From NCBI GenBank assembly GCA_028865155.1, contig JAGWKW010000097.1, positions 1 through 5,543 on the forward strand: a stretch of DNA of 5,543 bases, read 5' to 3'. Position numbers and translations under genes: made by a program. Shown one piece after another: positions 1 to 5,543 of this stretch. The notes beneath the pieces were generated by a model. It was not told where the DNA came from. It worked only from the letters and a program-made list of their open reading frames with translations, and searched no databases. Origin of the DNA: Alphaproteobacteria bacterium (GTDB lineage: Bacteria > Pseudomonadota > Alphaproteobacteria > UBA9219). The first letter of the stretch is position 1. Every line of letters begins with the position of its first letter.

Positions 1-1
1 C

Positions 2-223
2 GGTTTGCAGGAAAGAACGACGGGCAAGGAAGTTCGCGGTTATTATGCAGGCTTCAGCGCCGAAGAAACACGCGATTATCAAGGCGTTTATGTCGAATAT
101 CTTCATCTTCAAAAAGATGGGGTAACCAGAAAACTTCCACTCAAAGCTTATAATGCACGCGCAACTATTACGCGCCCGACGGGAAACTTTTCGTCCGAAA
201 CACCATTAACCCCCCATGCCTGA
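2..223 (+). CDS. 3' end of an unrecognised protein (partial, runs off the left edge)
   Basis: An open frame runs from the window edge to a TGA at 221-223, giving about 73 residues. The only possible start inside the window is a TTG at position 5, with no spaced ribosome site in view, so this is most likely the C-terminus of a longer protein. The visible part is rich in Tyr and charged residues (for example GYYAGFSAEETRDYQGVYVEY), predicted mostly beta or mixed, with no membrane segment and no motif I recognise. Its last 8 bases overlap the start of the DUF1284 gene in another frame, which suggests co-transcription and perhaps translational coupling. GC is about 48% and it uses AGA arginine codons twice, unlike the GC-rich genes that follow. 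That fits weaker codon selection or foreign origin. I assign no function. That it is coding at all rests on the open frame and its tight junction with the next gene. Confidence 0.5.
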   Translation, partial: GLQERTTGKEVRGYYAGFSAEETRDYQGVYVEYLHLQKDGVTRKLPLKAYNARATITRPTGNFSSETPLTPHA

Positions 224-665
224 AACCGTCAGACTGCGCGGGCATCATCTGCTGTGCGTGCTGCCTTATGTCGGCAAAGGCTATACGCCGGAATTTGTCG
301 AAAATTTCGATGCCGTGGTTGCGAAGATGAGTAAAGGCGCGGCGATAGAGATCGTCGCAGGCCCGGACGATCTTTGCGCGGCGATGCACGACAAGAATGG
401 CCCCGTTTGCGAAAGCGGCGAACATTGTTTGAAGCAAAGCGCGGTTTTGCGCGACGGCAAGGCGATCGGGGATGTCGGCGCGGCGCTTGGGTTGAGGCTT
501 GAGGTCGGATTTGTCTTAAAACCGGGCACAAAAGATTACGCCAGACTACGGCACCTGTTCGCCGAGGGAAAAATCCGCGCCGCCTGCGAAGGCTGCGAAT
601 GGCACGGCATCTGCACCGACATCGCGGCAAACGGCTTTAAAAATGTTCGCCTGATGCCGGAGTGA
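216..665 (+). CDS. DUF1284 family Cys-rich protein
   Basis: This 149-residue protein opens with LRGHHLLC (residues 7-14) and continues with YVGKGYTPEFVENFDAVV and IVAGPDDLC, the signature of the DUF1284 family. That family consists of small, uncharacterised cytoplasmic proteins. Seven cysteines are visible: C14, C54, C65, C71, C124, C127 and C133. The last three form a CxxC-x5-C cluster (CEGCEWHGIC). Together with H10, H11 and H70 they could bind a metal or an iron-sulfur cluster, but that is inference. There is no signal peptide or membrane segment. The start at 216 is fixed by the family motif beginning six residues in. It has no clear Shine-Dalgarno sequence and overlaps the upstream stop by 8 bases, so coupled translation is likely. 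The stop at 663-665 directly abuts the stop of the convergent cyclophilin gene. The family assignment is confident; the biochemical role is unknown. Confidence 0.88.
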   Translation: MPETVRLRGHHLLCVLPYVGKGYTPEFVENFDAVVAKMSKGAAIEIVAGPDDLCAAMHDKNGPVCESGEHCLKQSAVLRDGKAIGDVGAALGLRLEVGFVLKPGTKDYARLRHLFAEGKIRAACEGCEWHGICTDIAANGFKNVRLMPE

Positions 666-1247
666 TTATTTTTTCTTGTCGATGTCGGCGGCGATTTCCA
701 TCTTCACGATATGCGTCGGGTCAATAACCGTGCCGTTATTGGCTTGTGAGCCTTTTTTGATCTCGTCGACATATTCCATGCCGGATACGACCTGGCCCCA
801 GACCGTATATTGCCCGTCGAGCCACGGCGCCGCCGCAAGGCAGATGAAAAACTGGCTGTCCGCGCTGTCGGGGCTCGCGGCGCGCGCCATCGCCACCGTG
901 CCGCGCACGAAAGGCGCGTCGGAAAATTCGGCCTTCAGCTTCTGGCCCGACCCGCCCGTGCCGTCGCCCTTGGGATCGCCGCCCTGTGCCATGAAGCCGG
1001 GGATGACGCGATGGAAGGTCAGCCCATCATAGAAATGCTCGCGCACCAGATGCTTGATCCGCGCCACCGTATGCGGCGCGAGATCGGGGCGCATGTCGAT
1101 CACGACGCGGCCCATCGGCAGGTCGAGATAAAGCGTGTTTTCGGGGTCGAGCGGCCGGGAAGCGGCGGTCGAAGAAGCGGGCATCGCAAAAACTCCTGTC
1201 AAAAGGGCGAGGGCAAGGATCAGGAAACGGGGAAAGTTCAGGCGCAT
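666..1247 (-). CDS. Exported cyclophilin-type peptidyl-prolyl cis-trans isomerase
   Basis: The 193-residue product catalyses cis-trans isomerisation of X-Pro bonds. The N-terminus (MRLNFPRFLILALALLTGVF) is a typical Sec signal: basic residues, a hydrophobic core and a small-residue cleavage region near residues 21-29. It should therefore act in the periplasm, probably on envelope proteins. The cyclophilin domain spans about residues 38-187. FHRVIPGFMAQGG carries the catalytic Arg (R80) and the pocket residues F85 and Q88. SQFFI supplies F134, and PWLDGQY supplies the Trp (W142) that matches W121 of human CypA and the drug-binding type. CypA His126 is replaced by Tyr147. The protein ends in Lys-Lys-Lys. 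I chose the ATG at 1247 over a TTG at 1316 because it puts the signal peptide at the N-terminus; the longer form would add 23 residues that overlap the promoter. Neither start has a good Shine-Dalgarno sequence. The gene is divergent from gmhB and convergent with the DUF1284 gene. Confidence 0.93.
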   Translation of the reverse strand: MRLNFPRFLILALALLTGVFAMPASSTAASRPLDPENTLYLDLPMGRVVIDMRPDLAPHTVARIKHLVREHFYDGLTFHRVIPGFMAQGGDPKGDGTGGSGQKLKAEFSDAPFVRGTVAMARAASPDSADSQFFICLAAAPWLDGQYTVWGQVVSGMEYVDEIKKGSQANNGTVIDPTHIVKMEIAADIDKKK

Positions 1248-1265
1248 GATGGGGCACGAAAGCTC

Positions 1266-1295
1266 TTGGGAAGGAAAAGCGAAATAGAATATAAA
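1266..1295 (+). promoter_or_regulatory. Candidate promoter for gmhB, overlapping the opposing promoter
   Basis: On the plus strand, TTGGGA (1266-1271) and TATAAA (1290-1295) are 18 bases apart. Transcription would begin around 1302, leaving a leader of only about 14 bases before the ATG at 1316. The -10 box overlaps the -10 box of the opposing candidate promoter, so polymerase could probably not occupy both at once. The match is moderate, and the short leader leaves little beyond the ribosome site. Confidence 0.28.
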
Positions 1296-1316
1296 GGTCA
1301 ATGAAGGGATAGACAA
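1288..1316 (-). promoter_or_regulatory. Candidate sigma-70-type promoter for the cyclophilin gene
   Basis: Read on the minus strand, TTGTCT (1316-1311) and TATATT (1293-1288) are separated by exactly 17 bases. They match the -35 consensus at 4 of 6 positions and the -10 consensus at 5 of 6. Transcription would start near 1281, leaving a leader of about 34 bases before the ATG at 1247. This also argues that the TTG at 1316, which lies inside the -35 box, is not the true start. It is a sequence match only, in AT-rich intergenic DNA where chance matches are common. Confidence 0.4.
1303..1308 (+). promoter_or_regulatory. Ribosome binding site of gmhB
   Basis: GAAGGG lies 7 bases before the ATG at 1316. 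It is the clearest Shine-Dalgarno-like sequence in the window and supports that start. The heptose-phosphatase homology also begins within a few residues of this Met. Confidence 0.55.
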
Positions 1317-1858
1317 TGAACAAAAAGCGCGCGCTTCTGCTCGACCGCGACGGCGTGATCAATGCCGACCACGGCTATGTCGGAACGGTCGAAAAATTCG
1401 ATTTCATGCCCGGCCTGTTCCCGTTTTTGCGCGCGGCTCGGGATCTGGGCTTCCGGCTCGCCATTCTGACCAACCAGTCCGGCGTGGCGCGCGGCCATTA
1501 TACCGAGGCCGACTATACCCGCGTCACCGCCCATATGCTGGCGGCGCTGAAGCGCGAGGGCGTCGAAATTGACCTGGTTCTGGCCTGTTTCGCGCATCCC
1601 GAAGGCAAGATGGCACCCTATGTCCGCGAAAGTTTCTGGCGCAAACCGAACCCCGGCATGGTGCTGGAAGCGGTTCGAAAGCTCGGCCTCGATGCGGACC
1701 GTTCGGTTTTCCTTGGCGACGCCTTACGCGATATGGGCGCCGCGCGCGCAGGCGGCATTGGGACTTGTTTGTGGCTGACGCAAGAAAAGGTGGAAGCGCC
1801 GGAAAGCATCGTTATTGTAAGATCGTTCGACGAAGTCCTTATTCGGCTGTCTGCCTGA
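1316..1858 (+). CDS. gmhB: D-glycero-D-manno-heptose-1,7-bisphosphate 7-phosphatase (HAD family)
   Basis: This 180-residue cytoplasmic enzyme is predicted to remove the 7-phosphate from heptose 1,7-bisphosphate, a step towards ADP-heptose for the LPS inner core. HAD motif I is LLLDRDGVIN, with nucleophile D10 and acid/base D12, followed by the GmhB-typical DHGYV. Motif II is TNQSG (52-56), motif III lies in WRKPNPGM (R109, K110), and motif IV is GDALRDM (G134, D135). The length is normal for the family. E. coli GmhB holds zinc with a CxH...CxC set between motifs II and III. Here the region reads CFAHP...SFWRKP, so only C91 has a direct counterpart, and H94 sits one place off. The Lys that follows the motif IV Asp in E. 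coli is Ala here. The phosphatase call is firm and the heptose substrate is very likely. HisB-N is less likely because of the DHGYV motif. The 3' end overlaps the convergent lptD by 20 bases. Confidence 0.9.
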   Translation: MNKKRALLLDRDGVINADHGYVGTVEKFDFMPGLFPFLRAARDLGFRLAILTNQSGVARGHYTEADYTRVTAHMLAALKREGVEIDLVLACFAHPEGKMAPYVRESFWRKPNPGMVLEAVRKLGLDADRSVFLGDALRDMGAARAGGIGTCLWLTQEKVEAPESIVIVRSFDEVLIRLSA

Positions 1859-4430
1859 ATTCCTTCGGGAAGGTGATGCCGCCGACAGAATCCGTGTTCA
1901 ACCCGCCCAGATTCTTCATATAGAAATGGAACGTGACCGACGTGCCGGAATTGATATCGACACGGCTGGTGTTGTCGTGCGAAAGCTCGATGCCGTAAGC
2001 GAAACATTCGTCGATATATGAAATACCGAGACTGGATGTGCGCGGCCCCGGCTGCGGATCGAAAGCCTGCGTGTGCGAAACCATCAGCGTCCAGTATTTA
2101 GTCAGTTTCGAGGAGAAACCGAAGGTGATCTGGCGCACAAGATCGGTCAAATTGGTTGTCGGATCGGCCTGATAGGCCTGAATGTAATTCACGCTGGGGC
2201 GAAAGGCCGGAACGCCGCCGCTGACCAGCACATCCTGCCGCTGCGCCGCGAAATTCTTTTCCGAATAGCGAAACCCGTAATTGGCGTTGAACCATTTGAC
2301 CGGCGCGAAGTCGATACGGCCGACATAGTCGGAGGCGTGAGTGGCCAGCCCCGACTGGGAAGAGAATTGGCTGTTGCCGGAGAAATCGTAGCTTTGCCCA
2401 CCAAAAACATCGATATGCGCGCCGCTGTCCGTCGTCACGGCGCTGCGCAACCCGTAGGTGACGCGGCTGCCGCCTTCGATCAGGTCGCTGCCGGTGAAAC
2501 GGTTGGGCGAAAACAGGTTAGTTTCGTCGAATTCGACATTGAGGCTGTCTTCGATCGGCTGCTTGGAAATAATGCGGACGTCGGGCGCCGCCGTCACCGC
2601 GACGATCGGCTCCAGAAGCTGTTGATACCCGTCGCCCGCGCGCGCCATCGGATAACGCATGACGGCATTGGCCTGCGCAAACGGGCGCGTGAAAAGCGCC
2701 TGATTGTAGACGGTCGCGCCGTCGCTGCCGATAACGTTGTTGGCCCAGTAGCTGTCGGTTCGGACGAGACCTGATACCGTCGTTTCGAGGCCGGTACCGG
2801 AAATGAACTGCCTTTGCCATCCGGCGTCGAGCGACAGGCGGCGCGTATCCGGTCCCTGATTGGCCAGTGTCTGGCCGCTATTGTCGCGCGTGGTGATCAG
2901 CGTGTTGGCATCGAACGACCACCGCCCACCCCATGTTTGCCCCGGATCGCCGAGCGCACTGAGGGTCATGGAGGGCAGAACGATCGGTTCGGCTGCGTTG
3001 ACGCCGGGGCGCAAATCTTCGAAATAGTATGAGTTCAGCGCGGCGTAGTCGCGGCCCTTGAATCCTTCGAGATAAGCGCGGGTCGTCGCTTGATCGAGCG
3101 ACGAAAGGTTGTACCGCTGCATATAGCTTTTATCCGAAACATATTGAAGATCAGTTCCAGCGCGCCAGACATTGTCAACATCGTAACGAAACTTGCCCAT
3201 CATATCGCCGCGCCATTTCTGGCCTTCATCCACGCCATTGTCATCGATAAGGTCGGCATGGGTGAAGGATCCGTTGAACAGCAGGCCGCCTTTGTCGAAG
3301 CGCTCGCGGTACTGGGTGGCGAGTTGCAGTTTATCTGTCGCGCTGAAGGTCGGCGCCACCGTCAGATCTTTGTCAGGCGCGATGTCGAAATAATAGGGCA
3401 CGCGCACGAACGCGCCGATATTAGGCGAATAGCCAGGCGAAGAAGGCAACAGACCCTGCCGCCGCTTGACGGTCGGGTCGGGGCCGGACAGATAAGGCGT
3501 ATAGGCGACAGGGATGCCGGCGAAATCGAGCGTCGCGTCGTGGTAGTATAGTTCGTGCGCGACATTGTCGTGCGTGATGCTGGCCGCGCGGATCTGCCAC
3601 AAGGGCGGGTTGTTCGGATCCTTGCGGCAAATGTTACAGGCCGTGTACATCCCATGCTGCGCAACCGTATAACGGCTGTCGTAGCGCGTCGCCGTGGCGG
3701 CAGCCATGCGCGAATTATCGGGGAACAGAATGCCGACCTGCGTGGCGAAAGCCTGTTTCATATCGCCGGTAATTTCTTCATGCTTGGCGAACTGCACGTC
3801 GCCGTCGGGTGTCAGCAACGCGATATGCCCATCCGCCGTCATGACGCCAGTTTTCTGGTTATAGGTTACCTTGTCGGCATGAAGGGTATAGCCGCCATGC
3901 ACGATTTCGACATTGCCGGTCGCGGTGACGATGCCGGTCGCGCTGTCGGAATGCATGTTGAGCGCGCTGACCAGCGTTTCGTTCGGATGCTCTGCAGTTG
4001 GAAGTTTGGATGGCTTTGTGGGCGCAGTTTTATTTTCAGGCATGACGGTCGTCTGCCCCGTTCCAGTTTCAGCAGACAGAATGGGCCCGGTATAGCCGAT
4101 AGGCGGTGAGGCGAGCGACGCGACGGATGAAACAGCAGGCGGCGGAGAAGGCGTTGCAGGAGGAGAGATGGGAGAGGATGTGGGAACGGCGGGGGAAGCG
4201 AGCGTCGAGGCCGGTGCAGGACCGACATAGCCGACGGGGGGCGGACCCTGCGATGGCAGATCTTCCGCCGCAACCGGCGTCGTGGAATCCGGCGCGGAGG
4301 TCGTCTCTAAAACGGGTGCCGGGCCGGTATAGCCGAGCGGCGGCATCGCAAAACACGGCACACCCCACAGGCCCGCCAGAAGACAGACCGCATACGCCGC
4401 GAATCGCTTGGGAAAACCGCCGGAAGACAT
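1839..4430 (-). CDS. lptD: LPS-assembly protein LptD (outer-membrane LPS translocon)
   Basis: The 863-residue product is the beta-barrel component that, with the lipoprotein LptE, receives LPS from the LptA bridge and inserts it into the outer leaflet. A Sec signal covers about residues 1-28 (cleavage after CFA). A proline-rich, low-complexity extension follows at about 29-150. An LptA/OstA-like beta-jellyroll domain lies at about 150-300 (ATGNVEIVHGGYTLHADKV). The barrel runs from about 320 to the end, opening with YSPNIGAFVRVPYYFDIAPD, and alternating aromatic strands continue to the C-terminus. The mature cysteines are C265 and C268 (ACNIC, before KDPNNPPLWQIRA) and C809 (YIDECFAYGIE), against four in E. 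coli. The ATG at 4430 is the only in-frame start after the TAA at 4488-4490. AAGG abuts it directly, too close for a normal ribosome site, so translation may be coupled to the helicase gene 57 bases upstream. The extension makes it longer than E. coli LptD (about 784 residues). Confidence 0.95.
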   Translation of the reverse strand: MSSGGFPKRFAAYAVCLLAGLWGVPCFAMPPLGYTGPAPVLETTSAPDSTTPVAAEDLPSQGPPPVGYVGPAPASTLASPAVPTSSPISPPATPSPPPAVSSVASLASPPIGYTGPILSAETGTGQTTVMPENKTAPTKPSKLPTAEHPNETLVSALNMHSDSATGIVTATGNVEIVHGGYTLHADKVTYNQKTGVMTADGHIALLTPDGDVQFAKHEEITGDMKQAFATQVGILFPDNSRMAAATATRYDSRYTVAQHGMYTACNICRKDPNNPPLWQIRAASITHDNVAHELYYHDATLDFAGIPVAYTPYLSGPDPTVKRRQGLLPSSPGYSPNIGAFVRVPYYFDIAPDKDLTVAPTFSATDKLQLATQYRERFDKGGLLFNGSFTHADLIDDNGVDEGQKWRGDMMGKFRYDVDNVWRAGTDLQYVSDKSYMQRYNLSSLDQATTRAYLEGFKGRDYAALNSYYFEDLRPGVNAAEPIVLPSMTLSALGDPGQTWGGRWSFDANTLITTRDNSGQTLANQGPDTRRLSLDAGWQRQFISGTGLETTVSGLVRTDSYWANNVIGSDGATVYNQALFTRPFAQANAVMRYPMARAGDGYQQLLEPIVAVTAAPDVRIISKQPIEDSLNVEFDETNLFSPNRFTGSDLIEGGSRVTYGLRSAVTTDSGAHIDVFGGQSYDFSGNSQFSSQSGLATHASDYVGRIDFAPVKWFNANYGFRYSEKNFAAQRQDVLVSGGVPAFRPSVNYIQAYQADPTTNLTDLVRQITFGFSSKLTKYWTLMVSHTQAFDPQPGPRTSSLGISYIDECFAYGIELSHDNTSRVDINSGTSVTFHFYMKNLGGLNTDSVGGITFPKEFRQTAE
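4083..4343 (-). repeat. Three PPxGYxGP motifs in the proline-rich N-terminal extension of LptD
   Basis: Within lptD the octapeptide PP(L/V/I)GY(T/V)GP occurs at residues 30-37, 64-71 and 109-116. Copies 1 and 2 continue as AP, while copy 3 continues as IL. The stretches between copies are rich in Pro, Ser, Ala and Thr with no obvious fold. Copy 1 starts directly after the predicted signal cleavage site, so it would lie at the extreme N-terminus of the mature protein in the periplasm. The DNA of the copies is similar but not identical, so this is a protein-level repeat under sequence constraint rather than a recent duplication. Confidence 0.85.
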
Positions 4431-4459
4431 CCTTAAGATGTGCCAGAACCGGCGGCAGG

Positions 4460-4476
4460 CGGCAAGATCTTTGCCG
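4460..4476 (-). other. Small hairpin in the helicase-lptD gap
   Basis: CGGCAA and TTGCCG form a perfect 6-bp stem around a 5-base loop in the 57-bp gap between the helicase stop and the lptD start. No T-run follows on the minus strand; the next bases are GC-rich. It is therefore a poor intrinsic terminator and may instead be a processing or attenuation structure, or chance. No promoter that I can recognise lies in this gap. Confidence 0.3.
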
Positions 4477-4487
4477 GATTCTTGGGC

Positions 4488-5543
4488 TTAACCTGTTGAT
4501 TTCACATTCGCCGGGGGACGGCGCAAAAACGCGGGCAGATCGCTGTCGAAACGATCCGCGTTTCCGTTGGCGTTTTCTTCGCGCGGACGCGGCGCTGGAT
4601 TTTGCGGCTTGGCATTTCGTTGATTGTCATCGCGCGGGCGGTGATCGGAATTGCGGGGCGCTTCGCGCCTGCGGTCGCCGCTTTTGCGGTGACGGTGACG
4701 GCTATGCCCCTCGTCTTTCGGCTCGGGCAGGTTTTCGATGGTTTCGCGTTCCACCGATTTTTTGATCAGCCGCTCGATCGCCGCCACTTGCTTGGCGTCA
4801 TCGGGCGTAACCAGCGTATAGGCCGTGCCGTTAAGCCCGGCGCGGCCGGTACGGCCGATGCGGTGGACGTAATCGTCGGCATGGAACGGCACGTCGAAAT
4901 TGAACACATGGCTGACTGCGTCAATGTCGAGTCCGCGCGCGGCGACGTCCGAGCAGACCAGAAGCGCGATTTCGTTTTTACGGAATTTGTCGAGCGTCGC
5001 GGTGCGTTCGGATTGATCCATATCGCCATGCAGGGCGCCCGCATTGAAGCCGTGCTTGAGCAGCGATTTGTGCAAAAGCGCGACGTCTTTCTTGCGGTTG
5101 CAGAAAATGAAGGCATTTTTGACGCCGTTATTCTTGAGCAGATGACGCAGCGCCTCGCGCTTGAGCCAGTCATTGGCCTGCGGCAGCATGACGAATTTCT
5201 GCGTCACATTGGCCGCCGTGGTCGCAGGCGGCGCGACCGACACGCTTTTCGGGTTGTTGAGAAAACGGTCGGCCAGCTTGCGGATTTCGGGCGGCATGGT
5301 CGCCGAGAAGAACAAAGTCTGCTTGAGCGGCGGCAGCGTCGCGGCGATGCGTTCGATGTCGGGGATGAAGCCCATATCGAGCATCCGGTCGGCTTCGTCG
5401 ATGACGAAAATCTTGATGTCGTTGAGCAGGATTTTCCCGCGCTCGAACAGGTCGAGCATGCGTCCCGGCGTCGCGATCAGGACATCGACGCCGCGGTCGA
5501 GCGCGCGCACCTGTTCGTCCATCATTTCGCCGCCGGTCAGGCG
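4488..5543 (-). CDS. DEAD-box ATP-dependent RNA helicase, RhlE-like (5' end outside the window)
   Basis: About 351 C-terminal residues of an RNA-unwinding ATPase are present. Coding continues through the right edge (first visible residues RLTGGEMMDEQ), so the Q motif, the Walker A motif I and PTRELA are missing only because the window ends. Visible motifs, counted from the edge: GG (4-5), TPGR (25-28), DEAD (49-52), SAT (80-82), FIFCNR (145-150), LHGDMDQSER (171-180), ARGLD (202-206) and HRIGRTGR (227-234). A hydrophilic, Arg/His/Asn/Pro-rich tail of about 78 residues follows and ends near DLPAFLRRP, which resembles the C-terminus of many alphaproteobacterial RhlE proteins. Such tails usually add non-specific RNA affinity. 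RhlE-type helicases act in ribosome maturation and RNA decay, often in the cold, so a role there is inferred. The gene lies upstream of lptD in the same direction and the same frame. The family is certain; the RhlE subgroup is likely. Confidence 0.92.
   Translation of the reverse strand, partial: RLTGGEMMDEQVRALDRGVDVLIATPGRMLDLFERGKILLNDIKIFVIDEADRMLDMGFIPDIERIAATLPPLKQTLFFSATMPPEIRKLADRFLNNPKSVSVAPPATTAANVTQKFVMLPQANDWLKREALRHLLKNNGVKNAFIFCNRKKDVALLHKSLLKHGFNAGALHGDMDQSERTATLDKFRKNEIALLVCSDVAARGLDIDAVSHVFNFDVPFHADDYVHRIGRTGRAGLNGTAYTLVTPDDAKQVAAIERLIKKSVERETIENLPEPKDEGHSRHRHRKSGDRRREAPRNSDHRPRDDNQRNAKPQNPAPRPREENANGNADRFDSDLPAFLRRPPANVKSTG

Noticed and set aside
810..1304. 164-residue + strand open frame opposite the cyclophilin gene
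   Set aside because: It has biased Arg/His composition and no domain, and the minus-strand cyclophilin has all family motifs.
1248..1316. Longer cyclophilin starting at TTG 1316 (216 residues)
   Set aside because: It would add 23 residues ahead of an otherwise textbook signal peptide and overlap the promoter elements. The ATG at 1247 fits better.
1860..1871. TTCC-TTCG-GGAA hairpin just after the gmhB stop, as a terminator
   Set aside because: The stem is only 4 bp, no T-run follows on the + strand, and it lies inside the lptD coding sequence.
2073..2774. 233-residue open frame on the + strand opposite lptD
   Set aside because: It is a shadow of the lptD reading frame in GC-rich DNA: Arg-rich, no recognisable domain, and lptD is unambiguous here.
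4431..4487. Possible fusion of the helicase and lptD, since both are in the same frame
   Set aside because: A clear TAA at 4488-4490, 19 intervening codons without homology, and a proper signal peptide at the lptD ATG show two separate genes that share a frame by chance.
4491..4724. Helicase C-terminal tail as a separate repeat or novel domain
   Set aside because: It is a low-complexity Arg/His/Asn/Pro tail of the kind usual for RhlE-type helicases, with no regular repeat unit.
4106..4765. 219-residue + strand open frame across the helicase-lptD junction
   Set aside because: It has an Arg/Pro-rich composition typical of antisense shadow frames and spans two clear genes on the other strand.

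Overview
This window looks like ordinary chromosomal DNA from a Gram-negative, LPS-making bacterium, most likely an alphaproteobacterium. The reasons are moderately high GC (roughly 60% in a sampled gmhB line, about 48% in the first 223 bases), an LptD with the CxxC-containing N-terminal region I associate with alphaproteobacteria, a DUF1284 protein, and an RhlE-type DEAD-box helicase with a basic tail. I cannot place it below class level. There are no tRNA or rRNA genes, insertion sequences, CRISPR arrays or phage genes.

Layout from left to right: (1) the 3' end of an unrecognised, lower-GC gene on the + strand; (2) a Cys-rich DUF1284 protein on the + strand whose start overlaps the end of gene 1 by 8 bp; (3) a secreted cyclophilin-type peptidyl-prolyl isomerase on the - strand, with its stop codon directly abutting the DUF1284 stop; (4) a 68-bp divergent intergenic region with plausible promoters facing both ways; (5) a GmhB-like heptose-bisphosphate phosphatase on the + strand; (6) lptD on the - strand, tail-to-tail with gmhB and overlapping it by 20 bp; (7) a 57-bp gap with a small hairpin; (8) the 3' three-quarters or so of an RhlE-like DEAD-box RNA helicase on the - strand, whose N-terminus lies beyond the right edge.

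The middle of the window has a cell-envelope theme. GmhB acts in ADP-heptose synthesis for the LPS core, LptD inserts finished LPS into the outer leaflet of the outer membrane, and the exported cyclophilin is probably a periplasmic folding factor. lptD reads in the same direction as the helicase and is probably co-transcribed with it. lptD is not followed by surA, pdxA and rsmA, its common neighbours in many proteobacteria.

I see no convincing undescribed multi-gene system. The points most worth a second look are a three-copy PPxGYxGP motif in a proline-rich N-terminal extension of LptD, the loss of three of the four zinc ligands in GmhB, a reduced cysteine set in LptD, and very tight convergent gene junctions with no obvious terminators.
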